A DNA stretch of 64,000 nucleotides from Mycolicibacterium houstonense (GTDB lineage: Bacteria > Actinomycetota > Actinomycetes > Mycobacteriales > Mycobacteriaceae). The DNA lies in the NCBI RefSeq assembly GCF_900078665.2, contig NZ_LT546207.1, forward strand, positions 2,261,738 to 2,325,737, written 5' to 3'. The translations under genes were made by a program, and so were the position numbers. Position 1 is the first letter of the stretch; the number at the start of each line of letters is the position of its first letter. The notes beneath the pieces were generated by a model. It saw nothing but the letters and a program-made list of their open reading frames with translations, searched no databases and was not told the DNA's origin. Positions 42,968-51,466 of this stretch are shown here, in pieces.

Positions 42968-44582
42968 CGTTCACTCCTCCTTCCGCCATCTGCAGAACCT
43001 CGAACAGGGCCGCACTCAGTTCCGGGGCACGTTGGGCGATGTCGGCCCCGGCGATGCATCGGTCCGGGCGCAGCACCAGCACGGATTGGACGTGCGCGTC
43101 GAACCAGGATTTGAGCGCACCGGTGCGGTCCCCGACGACCACCACGGACCCGTCGTCGTGGTCCGCGTCGTGCCCGGTCCAGCACAGCTGAGTCTGTGGT
43201 CGCGCGGCGATGAACTTGGCGCCCAGGGCTTTCCAGCGTTCGTAGGCGTCCTGACCGAGCAGTGCCCGCGGATTGTTGTTCCAGCACAGCACCGCGAAAT
43301 TCAGCCCGATCACATCGTCGAGCAAGACGTTCGACCGGTCGCGGGTGTCCACCCGAGGCTGGATGAACAAGGTGCCCACCGGAGACTCCGCCGTCGGCGG
43401 CACCGGGTGAAAGACCGCGCCCTGGTCGTAGCGCGGCATCGGCTTGAACCGCATCTCCAGCACGTAGCGCTTGAGCGCCGGAACCACCGAGGCCCCGCGA
43501 ATCAGTTTGTCCCGCAACACCGCGACCTTGCGGTTGGTCGGTGAGATGACCCGTCCCACCAACGTGGACAGGTCGATCATGGCCCTGGCGTGCTTGCGGC
43601 GCTCGGTGTCGTAGCTGTCCAACAGCGCGTCGCCGGCCTGGCCGTTGACCACCGCGGCCAGCTTCCAGCCCAGGTTGGCCGCGTCGCGGATACCGCTGTT
43701 GTATCCCTGGCCCTGCCACACCGGCATCAGATGCGCGGCGTCGCCGGCCAACAGGAACCGGCCCTTGCGGAAATTCCCGGCGATACGGGAATGGTGGGTG
43801 TAGACCCGGCGCCGGATCACGTCGACCTTGTCCGGGTGCGGGACGAACGGCGCCAGCAGCCGCGCGACGAACTCGGGACCCTCGGCCTGCTCGTCGGTTT
43901 CGTCTGCGTGGATCATGAACTCGAATCGCCGGATGCCGTGGGCGATGGAGATCGAGGCGTATGGCCGGTCCGGATCGGCACCGACCTCGCTGTTCGGGTG
44001 ACCGAGCGGATCGTTGGCCAGATCGATGACCACCCAGCGGGTCGCCGAGGTGGTGCCGTCGAACGATACCCCCATCAGATGGCGGGTGGCGCTGCGTCCG
44101 CCGTCGCACCCGACCACGTAGCGGGAGTGCACCGCGGGCGCATCGGGGCCGAATTCGACCGTGACACCGTCGGCGGTCTCGACCCCCGATTCCATCCGCC
44201 GTCCCCAGGCCACCTGGACGTGTTCGAATCGGTCCAGCCCGGCCAGCAGTTCCGCATCCACCAGCGGCTGGACGAACCCGTTGCGTTTCGGCCAGCCGAA
44301 TCGCGCGTCCGGGGGCGCCATTTCGGCCAGCAACCGACGGTTCGCGTCGTAGAACCGCAGGATCTGATTGGGCACGGTGTGGGGCAGGATCGCGTCCACC
44401 AGGCCGATGGACTGGAAGGTGCGCAGCGATTCGTCGTCGAGGCCGACCCCGCGCGGGTAGTCGATCAGCGTGTCGCGTTCCTCCACCACGAGGGTCCGGA
44501 CACCTTGAATACCAAGGACATTTGCCAGGGTCAGGCCGACCGGCCCGGCCCCGACGATCACGACATCGACGTCGTCAGCCAC
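42903..44582 (-). CDS. mhpA: FAD-dependent aromatic hydroxylase, 3-(3-hydroxyphenyl)propionate hydroxylase-like
   Basis: A 559-residue class A flavoprotein monooxygenase, close to E. coli MhpA in length. Motifs are [13 protein letters not shown] (GxGxxG, from residue 11), [12 protein letters not shown] (DG), and [20 protein letters not shown] (GD). It would ortho-hydroxylate a phenol with NAD(P)H and O2, producing the catechol cleaved by the next gene product. The GTG at 44582 overlaps the hydrolase stop by 8 nt. Its last 21 codons lie inside the extradiol dioxygenase gene. Confidence 0.92.
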   Translation of the reverse strand: MADDVDVVIVGAGPVGLTLANVLGIQGVRTLVVEERDTLIDYPRGVGLDDESLRTFQSIGLVDAILPHTVPNQILRFYDANRRLLAEMAPPDARFGWPKRNGFVQPLVDAELLAGLDRFEHVQVAWGRRMESGVETADGVTVEFGPDAPAVHSRYVVGCDGGRSATRHLMGVSFDGTTSATRWVVIDLANDPLGHPNSEVGADPDRPYASISIAHGIRRFEFMIHADETDEQAEGPEFVARLLAPFVPHPDKVDVIRRRVYTHHSRIAGNFRKGRFLLAGDAAHLMPVWQGQGYNSGIRDAANLGWKLAAVVNGQAGDALLDSYDTERRKHARAMIDLSTLVGRVISPTNRKVAVLRDKLIRGASVVPALKRYVLEMRFKPMPRYDQGAVFHPVPPTAESPVGTLFIQPRVDTRDRSNVLLDDVIGLNFAVLCWNNNPRALLGQDAYERWKALGAKFIAARPQTQLCWTGHDADHDDGSVVVVGDRTGALKSWFDAHVQSVLVLRPDRCIAGADIAQRAPELSAALFEVLQMAEGGVNGASSPVLYVPQPTAESSGTVG

Positions 44583-45489
44583 GTTCCCGTCCCAACAGGA
44601 AGTCCAGGTGCAGCCGGTTGAACGTCTCAGGGTCTTCATATTGCGGCCAGTGCCCGCAGTCGGGCATCACCTCGAACCGCGCGTCCGGGATCATCGAGGC
44701 GATTCGCCGGCCTTCGCTGACATCGGCCGTCGGGTCGTCGCTCGTCCACAACACCAGGGTCGGCGCGGTGATCGCGCCGTATTCCTTCTTCCCCAGCAGA
44801 TTCCGCGCCCGGATCTCCGGATCCTGCAGGGCCATGATGTCGCTCATCGCGGCGACGAATCCGGGTTGGCGATAGACCGCCTGCCGGCTGGCCACGATGT
44901 CGTCGTAATCCTTGCTCTTGTCGGCCATCAGCCACTTGATCCGGGCTTGCACGGTTTCCCAGCTCGGGTTCTCCGCCGCCGCCATGGACAGCGTGATGAT
45001 CCGCTTCATCACTTCTGGATCGGCCTGCGAACCACCCGCGGTGTTGAGCACCAATCGGTCGACCCGATCCGGATGATCGGCCGCGGCCCGGGCGGCCACC
45101 CAGCCACCGAGCGACTCACCCGAGATGTGGGCGCGCGGCGCGCCGATGGTGTCGAGGAAACCGATGAGGTGGTCGACATAGTGCGGCACCTCAAGTGGGT
45201 GACCGGGCTTGTCGGTATAGCCGTGCCCGAGCATGTCGATCGACCACGTCGAGAAGTGCTCGGCGTGTGACTGCAGGTTGCGCACGTAGGCCTCGGCGTG
45301 CCCGCCGGACCCGTGCAAGAGCACCAGCACAGGCAGTTTCGGGTCACCGGCATGCAAGTAGCGGGTACGCACCCCGCCCACATCGAGATAGCCCTGCGAA
45401 AACGCCACGCCCTGCAGGTCACGCCAGACGCTCTCGTGCTCGACGGCCGAAACGGAGCCCGGGGCAGGCCCGGCGGCAGTGCTTGTCAT
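44575..45489 (-). CDS. mhpC: Alpha/beta hydrolase for meta-cleavage product (MhpC-like)
   Basis: A 304-residue C-C bond hydrolase candidate. It has the oxyanion [12 protein letters not shown], nucleophile Ser126 in [12 protein letters not shown], Asp in [11 protein letters not shown] and His in [12 protein letters not shown]. Together with the two following genes it gives a full hydroxylation, ring-opening and hydrolysis series. The ATG at 45489 has GAGAGGGGA just upstream. It is the first gene of the eight-gene operon, and a GAGAAYnnnATTCTC operator lies 22 bp upstream. Confidence 0.88.
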   Translation of the reverse strand: MTSTAAGPAPGSVSAVEHESVWRDLQGVAFSQGYLDVGGVRTRYLHAGDPKLPVLVLLHGSGGHAEAYVRNLQSHAEHFSTWSIDMLGHGYTDKPGHPLEVPHYVDHLIGFLDTIGAPRAHISGESLGGWVAARAAADHPDRVDRLVLNTAGGSQADPEVMKRIITLSMAAAENPSWETVQARIKWLMADKSKDYDDIVASRQAVYRQPGFVAAMSDIMALQDPEIRARNLLGKKEYGAITAPTLVLWTSDDPTADVSEGRRIASMIPDARFEVMPDCGHWPQYEDPETFNRLHLDFLLGRERG

Positions 45490-45510
45490 GGTCCCCTCTC
45501 CAGCGGAAGC

Positions 45511-45525
45511 GAGAATCTTATTCTC
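45511..45525. promoter_or_regulatory. GAGAAYnnnATTCTC operator of the meta-cleavage operon
   Basis: GAGAATCTTATTCTC lies between the mhpC-like gene (22 bp away) and the divergent IclR gene (95 bp away). It places the meta-cleavage operon in the common regulon even though an IclR regulator is also adjacent. Confidence 0.78.
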
Positions 45526-45619
45526 CAAATTTGTAAGCACTTTGCTCACATAGCGCACATCAAAGTGCATTATTATCAGAGCATCACTCTCGCGGTTCTA
45601 TCTGTCAAGGAGGGGCGCG

Positions 45620-46345
45620 ATGCCGGCCAAGGCAACCCAGCCGCAGGCGCAATCGACGACCGACGACACCCCCGCCGGGGCGCCCGGTTCACAGACGCTG
45701 GCGCGTGGCCTGAGCGCGCTCGGGGCCATCGCGGCGGCCCCCACCGGGCTCACCGTGCAGCAGGTGGCCGACCACGTCGGGGCACATCGCACGATCGCCT
45801 ACCGCCTGCTGGCCACGCTGAGCCAATTCCGTTATGTGACAAAGGGTGACGACGGTCGCTACCGGCCCGGCGCCGGCCTCGCCGCACTCGGCGCGTCCTT
45901 CGACAACAACATGCGCCAGCTCAGCGTCCCGACTTTGCGCGCCCTGGCCGACGAACTCGGCAGCACGGTGTCGTTGTTGGTCGCCGAGGGCGATCAGCAG
46001 GTGGCCGTCGCGGTGATCGTCCCGACCCAGGTCTTCTACCAACTGTCGTTCCACGAAGGAAGCCGCCACCCACTGGACCGTGGCGCGGCCGGGGTGGCGT
46101 TGCTGGCGAGCATGCCGCCGCGGCCCGGCGAACGCGACCTGGTCCGGCAGACCCGGGAACAGGGCTGGGTGATCACCCACGGCGAGATCGAACCGGACAC
46201 CTATGGGCTGGCGGTACCGGTGCGCCGACGCCAGCCGTCCCCGCCCACCTGCATCAATCTCATCTCGCACCGCGAAGACGTCGTGCGCAGCGGCAAGGAC
46301 GCGGTGGTCAAGGCAGCAAACGAACTTTCGGCAATCCTGTACTGA
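45620..46345 (+). CDS. IclR-family transcriptional regulator
   Basis: A 241-residue IclR-type regulator. The winged helix covers about 25-90 (LARGLSALGAIAAAPTGLTV, then VADHVGAHRTIAYRLLATL and YRPGAGLAALG), followed by the ligand domain ending near 240. AAGGAGGGG lies just before the ATG. It is divergent from the meta-cleavage operon and upstream of the second KstD-like gene, so it likely controls one or both. IclR proteins near mhp genes (MhpR) are usually activators responding to the aromatic acid. Confidence 0.92.
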   Translation: MPAKATQPQAQSTTDDTPAGAPGSQTLARGLSALGAIAAAPTGLTVQQVADHVGAHRTIAYRLLATLSQFRYVTKGDDGRYRPGAGLAALGASFDNNMRQLSVPTLRALADELGSTVSLLVAEGDQQVAVAVIVPTQVFYQLSFHEGSRHPLDRGAAGVALLASMPPRPGERDLVRQTREQGWVITHGEIEPDTYGLAVPVRRRQPSPPTCINLISHREDVVRSGKDAVVKAANELSAILY

Positions 46346-46358
46346 GAAGGGAATGGCA

Positions 46359-47984
46359 GTGACCCGTACCGAATTCGAGTGGGATGACGCGGTCGACGTC
46401 GTGGTACTGGGCAGCGGCGGTGCCGGGCTCACGGCCGCGCTGACCGCGTCGGTCAACGGCGCCTCGGTCGCGATCTACGAGAAGGCACCCACTGTCGGCG
46501 GCACCACGGCGGTCTCCGGCGGGATCGTGTGGATCCCGGCCCACGACCGCAGTGCCGACGGTCCGCTACCGGTCTCCGACGCGATCGACTACCTGGAAGC
46601 ACAATCGCTCGGGTGCATGGACACCGACCTGGTCGACACCTTCGTGCGCACCGGCCCGGACATGCTCGACTTCGTGGAATCCCACAGCGAACTGCGCTTC
46701 GCCGTCGCCGAGGGGTTTCCCGACTACAAGCCCGAACTGCCCGGCGGCCGTCCGGGTGGCGGACGGTCACTGAGCGCCGGCCCGGTCGATCGCACCAAAC
46801 TCGGCGCCTGGCGTGACCGGATCACCTCGTTCCCAGCCGATTTCAGCAATGTCGGTATCGACGCCGAAACCCGTGCGCGCATTCACGCCGTCTATGACGA
46901 CCCCGATGCCGACCTCTGCGTCGCCGGCACCGCGCTGATCGCCGGCCTGCTGCGCGGCCTGCTCGAGCGCGGTATCCAGCCGGTCGCCGAGGCCCGGGCG
47001 ACCGAGCTGATCGGCGACGCCACCGGCATCACCGGGGTGCGCCTCAGTGTCGACGGCACCGACGTGACCGTGCGGGCGCGCAGCGGTGTCGTCCTGGCCA
47101 CCGGAGGATTCGAATGGGACGCCAAGCTGGTCGAGGCGTACCTCCGTGGACCGATGCGCGGCGCGGTGTCCCCGCCGAACAACACCGGCGACGGGCTGCG
47201 AATGGCCATGGCGCACGGCGCGGATCTGGCGAACATGGGCGAGGCATGGTGGGTTCCGATCGTGCAGATTCCCGGCGACACCATCGACGGGCGCCCGCGC
47301 AGCCGCAGCGTCCGGTTGGAACGCACCCGGCCCCGCAGCGTGATCGTCAACCGGGCCGGCAGGCGTTTCGTCAACGAGGCAGGCGAGTACAACTCGATGG
47401 CCGGCGCCTTCCAGTACCTCGATCCCAAGCTCGGCTACGCCAACGACCCGGCCTGGATCGTCTTCGATTCGACGCACCTGCAGCGCTACGGGTTTCTCGG
47501 CGTCGAACCCGGCGACCCGGTGCCGGACTGGTTCTGCGAATCGACTTCTCTCGCCGAATTGGCCGCCAAGACCGGTATCGATCCCGACGGCCTGATCGAA
47601 ACGTTGAACCGCTGGAATGACAACGTATCCCGTGAAATCGACCCGGAGTTCGGCCGCGGATCCAGTGCGTACGACGGATATTGGGGCGACAACTCGGCGA
47701 CCACCCCGGCCGGGCAGACGCTCGGCCCGATCGACACCGCGCCGTATTACGCCGTACCGGTCAAGATCGGCGCGATGGGCACCAAGGGCGGGCCGCGAAC
47801 CGACCGCGACGGCCGTGTCCTACATGTCAGCGGCGCGCCGATCCCCGGCCTGTTCGCCGCGGGCAACGCGATGGGCGGCGTCACCGGCAAGGCCTACGGC
47901 GGGGCAGGCGGCACCCTCGGGCCCGCCATGGTGTTCGGCTACCGCAGCGGCTACGCGGCGGCGACGGGCAAGTCGGTCAGCTGA
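46359..47984 (+). CDS. FAD-binding dehydrogenase, 3-ketosteroid-delta1-dehydrogenase-like
   Basis: A 541-residue KstD/fumarate-reductase-family flavoprotein with VVLGSGGAGLTAALTA, GGTTAVSGGIVWIPAH, LATGGFEWD and the C-terminal MGTKGGPRTDRDGRVL with YGGAGGTLGPAMVFGY. GTG at 46359 is preferred since AAGGGA sits 6 nt upstream; the ATG two codons earlier is too close to it. It follows the IclR gene by 13 nt and ends 4 nt from the convergent MeaB gene. It may dehydrogenate a cyclic ketone or acid; the substrate differs from that of its paralogue at 40242. Confidence 0.9.
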   Translation: MTRTEFEWDDAVDVVVLGSGGAGLTAALTASVNGASVAIYEKAPTVGGTTAVSGGIVWIPAHDRSADGPLPVSDAIDYLEAQSLGCMDTDLVDTFVRTGPDMLDFVESHSELRFAVAEGFPDYKPELPGGRPGGGRSLSAGPVDRTKLGAWRDRITSFPADFSNVGIDAETRARIHAVYDDPDADLCVAGTALIAGLLRGLLERGIQPVAEARATELIGDATGITGVRLSVDGTDVTVRARSGVVLATGGFEWDAKLVEAYLRGPMRGAVSPPNNTGDGLRMAMAHGADLANMGEAWWVPIVQIPGDTIDGRPRSRSVRLERTRPRSVIVNRAGRRFVNEAGEYNSMAGAFQYLDPKLGYANDPAWIVFDSTHLQRYGFLGVEPGDPVPDWFCESTSLAELAAKTGIDPDGLIETLNRWNDNVSREIDPEFGRGSSAYDGYWGDNSATTPAGQTLGPIDTAPYYAVPVKIGAMGTKGGPRTDRDGRVLHVSGAPIPGLFAAGNAMGGVTGKAYGGAGGTLGPAMVFGYRSGYAAATGKSVS

Positions 47985-47988
47985 TCGC

Positions 47989-48852
47989 TCAGTCCACGAA
48001 CAGCCGCGCCGCCGCGGTGTAGGGGTCGGTGGTGCCGTCGGCGACCGCCGCGGCCAGGCCATCCAGCTCGCTGTGATTGCGCAACAAGGTCTGAGCCAGC
48101 GACAGGATCTGGGTGCGGGCGCGTGCGGTACGGCGCTCCGCGGTGTCGGCCCGGTGGTGCGCATCGATGGCCTCGACCAGCTCGGCCAGGCCCTCCCCCT
48201 GCGCGGCAACGAGTTTGAGCACCGGAACGGCCGCCTCGGCCCGCAGGTCGCGCGCGGTCTGGTCAGCACCCTCGCGGTCGGCCTTGTTGACCACCACCAG
48301 GTCCGCGACCTCCAGTAGACCGGCCTTGGCCGCCTGCACGGCATCACCGGCACCGGGGTTCAGGATCACCACCGTCGGGTCGGCGATCGCGGCGATCTCG
48401 ATCTCCGACTGCCCCACCCCGACGGTCTCCAACACGATCAGGTCATAGGACAGCGCGGCCAGCAGCCGGATCGCCGCGGGCACCGCGGCCGCCAGTCCGC
48501 CCAGATGCCCGCGGGTGGCCACCGAACGGATCAGCACATCGGGATCGTTGATGTGGGCAGCCATCCGGATTCGGTCACCGAGCAACGCGCCACCGCTGTA
48601 GGGAGAGGACGGATCGACGGCGAGCACCGCGACCCGCAGGCCACGCTCCCGATAGGCGCCGACCAGGGCACCGACCGTCGTGGACTTCCCGGCCCCGGGC
48701 GGTCCGGTGATCCCGATGACGCGCGGGGAGGCGGGGCCGAGTACGGCGAGAACCTCGTCGCGACGGTCGCTTTCGACCAGGCTCAGCAGTCGCCCGACGG
48801 CACGCTGGGAACCGCCGCGCGCAGCGGCGATGAGTTCTTCGATATCCATCAC
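47989..48852 (-). CDS. meaB: MeaB/ArgK-type G-protein chaperone of a B12-dependent mutase
   Basis: A 287-residue SIMIBI GTPase that guards and reloads adenosylcobalamin mutases. The P-loop is GITGPPGAGKST (about 47-58), followed by DPSSPYSGGALLGDR, the switch segment TVGVGQSE and the guanine motif NKAD. It is slightly shorter than other MeaB proteins (about 320). The partner is very likely the split mutase at 57337-59330, although nine other genes lie between. Its end is 4 nt from the convergent flavoprotein gene. Confidence 0.92.
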   Translation of the reverse strand: MMDIEELIAAARGGSQRAVGRLLSLVESDRRDEVLAVLGPASPRVIGITGPPGAGKSTTVGALVGAYRERGLRVAVLAVDPSSPYSGGALLGDRIRMAAHINDPDVLIRSVATRGHLGGLAAAVPAAIRLLAALSYDLIVLETVGVGQSEIEIAAIADPTVVILNPGAGDAVQAAKAGLLEVADLVVVNKADREGADQTARDLRAEAAVPVLKLVAAQGEGLAELVEAIDAHHRADTAERRTARARTQILSLAQTLLRNHSELDGLAAAVADGTTDPYTAAARLFVD

Positions 48853-48860
48853 CGGTGAGC

Positions 48861-49019
48861 CTACGGAGCGGGCACCTCGATGACCGTCGCCGAGCCCGTG
48901 CCGCCGCCCAGGATCACGTCGTCGATTGATGCAGTGGGCTCGTCGGTGTCGCGCAGCGTGCCCTTCTTGGCGGTGCCGATCGGGGTACGCAACGCGGACA
49001 CGATGACGGCTTCGGGCAT
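48861..49019 (-). pseudogene. Thiolase relic with internal deletion
   Basis: A 52-codon frame that begins as a normal thiolase (PEAVIVSALRTPIGTAKKG), then reads IDDVILG, a segment usually near residue 50, and jumps to GGGTGSATVIEV, like the C-terminal CxGGGxGxA strand. About 330 residues, including both catalytic Cys and the His, are missing. The reading frame, ATG and GGGAG ribosome binding site are intact, and an operator lies just upstream. It is probably a deletion scar of a former fadA gene that shared the promoter region with the divergent SDRs. Confidence 0.75.
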
Positions 49020-49046
49020 CGATCTACTCCCTGGTTCACTCGACAA

Positions 49047-49061
49047 GAGAATGCTATTCTC
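49047..49061. promoter_or_regulatory. GAGAAYnnnATTCTC operator between the thiolase relic and the SDR pair
   Basis: GAGAATGCTATTCTC, extended by one matching base on each side to 17 bp. It lies 38 bp before the plus-strand SDR and 28 bp before the thiolase relic, so it controls a divergent promoter of which one arm now leads to a dead gene. Confidence 0.78.
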
Positions 49062-49098
49062 TCAGTCAGAGAGTCTGAGTTGCAAGAAGGGGAACCGT

Positions 49099-49863
49099 AT
49101 GCAAATCGCCGGTAGTTCCGCGATCGTCGTCGGCGGCGCGGGCGGCCTGGGTGAAGCGACCGTCCGCCGCCTGCAGGCCGCGGGCGCCAAGGTGGTCGTC
49201 GCGGACCTGGCCGACGAGAAGGGCGCCAAGCTGCAGGAAGAGCTCGGCGTGCGCTACGTGCCCACTGATGCGACCTCCGAGGAGTCGGTGCTCGCCGCCA
49301 TCGCCGAGGCCGAAGCACTTGCCCCGCTGCGCATCTCGGTGGACACCCACGGCGGCCCGGCCGCCGGTGGCCGCCTCGTCGGCAAGGACGGCTCGCCACT
49401 CGACCTCGACGGGTTCAAGAAGACCATCGAGTTCTACCTGACCGCGGTGTTCAACGTGATGCGGTTGTCGGCCGCGGCCATCGCCAAGACCGAACCGCTG
49501 GAGGAGGGCGGCCGCGGCGTCATCGTCAACACCGCCTCGATCGCCGGCTACGAGGGGCAGATCGGTCAGCTGCCCTACTCGGCCGCCAAGGGTGGCGTGC
49601 TCGGCATGACACTGGTCGCCGCGCGCGACCTGTCGCCGCTGGGCATCCGGGTGTGCACCATCGCCCCCGGCACCATCAACACCCCCGCCTACGGCAAGGC
49701 CGCCGATCAACTGGAGCAGTACTGGGGTCCGCAGGTGCCGTTCCCCAAGCGCATGGGCCGCTCGACGGAGTACGCCCAGCTGGCCCAGAGCATCATCGAG
49801 AACGACTACCTCAACGGCGAGATCATCCGCCTCGACGGGGCACTGCGCTTCCCGCCCAAGTAG
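49099..49863 (+). CDS. Short-chain dehydrogenase (3-hydroxyacyl-CoA dehydrogenase type II-like)
   Basis: A 254-residue SDR with VGGAGGLG, Ser in VNTASIAGYEGQ and the YSAAK pair. The pattern IAGYEGQIGQLPYSAAKGG and the PFPKRMG segment resemble the HSD17B10/type II 3-hydroxyacyl-CoA dehydrogenase group. NNAG is replaced by DTHGG. AAGGGG precedes the ATG. Oxidation of a 3-hydroxyacyl-CoA is the likely reaction. Its stop directly abuts the next SDR start. Confidence 0.9.
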   Translation: MQIAGSSAIVVGGAGGLGEATVRRLQAAGAKVVVADLADEKGAKLQEELGVRYVPTDATSEESVLAAIAEAEALAPLRISVDTHGGPAAGGRLVGKDGSPLDLDGFKKTIEFYLTAVFNVMRLSAAAIAKTEPLEEGGRGVIVNTASIAGYEGQIGQLPYSAAKGGVLGMTLVAARDLSPLGIRVCTIAPGTINTPAYGKAADQLEQYWGPQVPFPKRMGRSTEYAQLAQSIIENDYLNGEIIRLDGALRFPPK

Positions 49864-50604
49864 ATGAACCTGACCGGAAAAGTCGCGTTCGTCGCCGGGG
49901 CCAGCCGTGGCATCGGCGCGACGATCGCGGCCGCGCTGGCCGCCGAGGGTGCCGCGGTGGCGGTGGCGGCGCGCTCCGAACAACCAGGCAAGCTGCCCGG
50001 CACGATCGGCTCGGTGGCCGCGACGATCAACGACGCGGGCGGACGCGCCCTGCCGGTCGCCTGCGACGTCACCGACGAGGAATCGGTGAACAAGGCTGTC
50101 GCCACCGCGGTTTCGGAGTTCGGCGGTATCGACATCCTGGTCGCCAACGCCGGTGTGCTGTGGCTCGGCCCGGTGGAAACCACACCGCTCAAACGCTGGC
50201 AGCTGTGCCTGGACGTCAACCTCACCGGAGTGTTCCTGGTGACCAAGGCCGTGATCCCGGAGGTACGCAAGCGCGGCGGCGGGTCGCTCATCGCGATCAC
50301 CACCACCGGTGTCGACATGGTCGAGCACGGTGCCAATGCCTACTGGGTGTCCAAGGCTGCGGCCGAACGGCTCTATCTCGGCCTGGCCGCCGACCTGCGC
50401 GGTGACAACATCGCGGTCAACTGTCTCAGCCCGTCACGCGTGGTGCTGACCGAGGGCTGGCAGGCCGGCGGTGGCGGGTTACAGATCCCGCCCGAGATGG
50501 TCGAGCCGGCAGAGGCCATGGGACACGCGGCCGTACGCCTTGCCGGTCAGCATGCCGATGGCGTCACCGGTACCGTCCAACGTTCTGAGGCGCTCACCTT
50601 CTAA
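49864..50604 (+). CDS. Short-chain dehydrogenase/reductase
   Basis: A 246-residue SDR with AGASRGIG, NAGVLWLG, a Thr/Ser-rich active strand (IAITTTG, where the usual Ser is Thr) and the YWVSK pair. The Arg in AVAARSEQ suggests NADP(H). The C-terminus (TVQRSEALTF) lacks the usual DGG end. It begins on the base after the previous stop, so the two are co-transcribed. A hairpin follows. Confidence 0.88.
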   Translation: MNLTGKVAFVAGASRGIGATIAAALAAEGAAVAVAARSEQPGKLPGTIGSVAATINDAGGRALPVACDVTDEESVNKAVATAVSEFGGIDILVANAGVLWLGPVETTPLKRWQLCLDVNLTGVFLVTKAVIPEVRKRGGGSLIAITTTGVDMVEHGANAYWVSKAAAERLYLGLAADLRGDNIAVNCLSPSRVVLTEGWQAGGGGLQIPPEMVEPAEAMGHAAVRLAGQHADGVTGTVQRSEALTF

Positions 50605-50618
50605 TGACCGCGGCCATC

Positions 50619-50665
50619 GGCCACTTACGGCACGCTTTGCACTGATTCGCGTGCCATAAGTGGCC
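50619..50665. terminator. Hairpin between convergent SDR and crotonase genes
   Basis: GGCCACTTACGGCACGC (50619-50635) and GCGTGCCATAAGTGGCC (50649-50665) form 17-bp arms with one mismatch and a 13-nt loop. It lies 14 bp after the SDR stop and 32 bp from the crotonase stop, so it would serve both strands. There is no T tract. Confidence 0.68.
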
Positions 50666-50697
50666 ATTCGGCGCACCCCGGCGCGGCCGACCGGTGA

Positions 50698-51462
50698 TCA
50701 GGCCTTGGCGATCAGGCCGTCGACGATGCGGTTGAAATCGGCGGTACCGAACGACACGTACTCGGCGAGGTTGGCGTAATCCAGCGACGCCATCACCTGC
50801 TGCTCCAACTGGATGTTCATCAACCGCTTGGTCGCCTCGACCGCCTGCTTCGGCAGATCGATGAGCTTCTTGGCGCATGCGATCGCCTCGCTCAAGGGGT
50901 CCTCCACCACATGATTGGCCAGGCCCAGTTCCAGCGCCCGCTGGGCCTTGATCCGCACGCCGGTCAGCGCGAACTCCTTGGCCTGCAACAGACTGATCTG
51001 TGAACCCCACACCAGCGGACCACCGTCGGCGGCCACCAGGCCGATCTGCACGTGCGGATCGGCGAAATGCGCGGTCTCGGCCATGTAGACGATGTCCGAC
51101 AGCGCGGCCAGGCTGCAGCCCAGCCCGACCGCCGGGCCGTTCACCGCGGCGATCACCGGGATGCGGCACCGCACCATGCCGATCACGAGGTCGCGCCCGT
51201 GCTTGATCGTCTTCTGCCGCAAGGCCTCGTCGCGACGCAACTCGTCGAGGTAGTTGAAGTCACCGCCGGCCGAAAATGCCCGGCCGGCCCCGGTGATCAC
51301 CGCGGCCCGCGCGTCGGCGTCCTCGTTGAGGGCTTCCCAGATCCCGGCCAGCCCGACATGCAGATTGTCGTTGACTGCATTCAAGGCATCGGGACGGTTG
51401 AGGGTGATGATGCGCAGACCGCCGTCGGCCTGCACATCGATTTCGTCTGGCATTCCGTACAT
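50698..51462 (-). CDS. Crotonase-family protein without the canonical Glu pair
   Basis: A 254-residue enoyl-CoA hydratase/isomerase-family protein. The oxyanion strands are GRAFSAGGDFNYL and NGPAVGLGCSLAALSD. Aligned on these, rat Glu144 is Ser and Glu164 is His (FADPHVQIGL). A late segment GLANHVVEDPLSEAIACAKK is family-typical. It is the last gene of the ligase/dehydrogenase operon, 4 nt after the dehydrogenase stop. It acts on a CoA thioester; the reaction is open. Confidence 0.88.
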   Translation of the reverse strand: MYGMPDEIDVQADGGLRIITLNRPDALNAVNDNLHVGLAGIWEALNEDADARAAVITGAGRAFSAGGDFNYLDELRRDEALRQKTIKHGRDLVIGMVRCRIPVIAAVNGPAVGLGCSLAALSDIVYMAETAHFADPHVQIGLVAADGGPLVWGSQISLLQAKEFALTGVRIKAQRALELGLANHVVEDPLSEAIACAKKLIDLPKQAVEATKRLMNIQLEQQVMASLDYANLAEYVSFGTADFNRIVDGLIAKA

Positions 51463-51466
51463 CTGG

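Noticed and set aside
49062-49081. A second imperfect palindrome (CTCAGTCAGAGAGTCTGAG) after the operator
   Set aside because: Too many mismatches and no copies elsewhere in the window.
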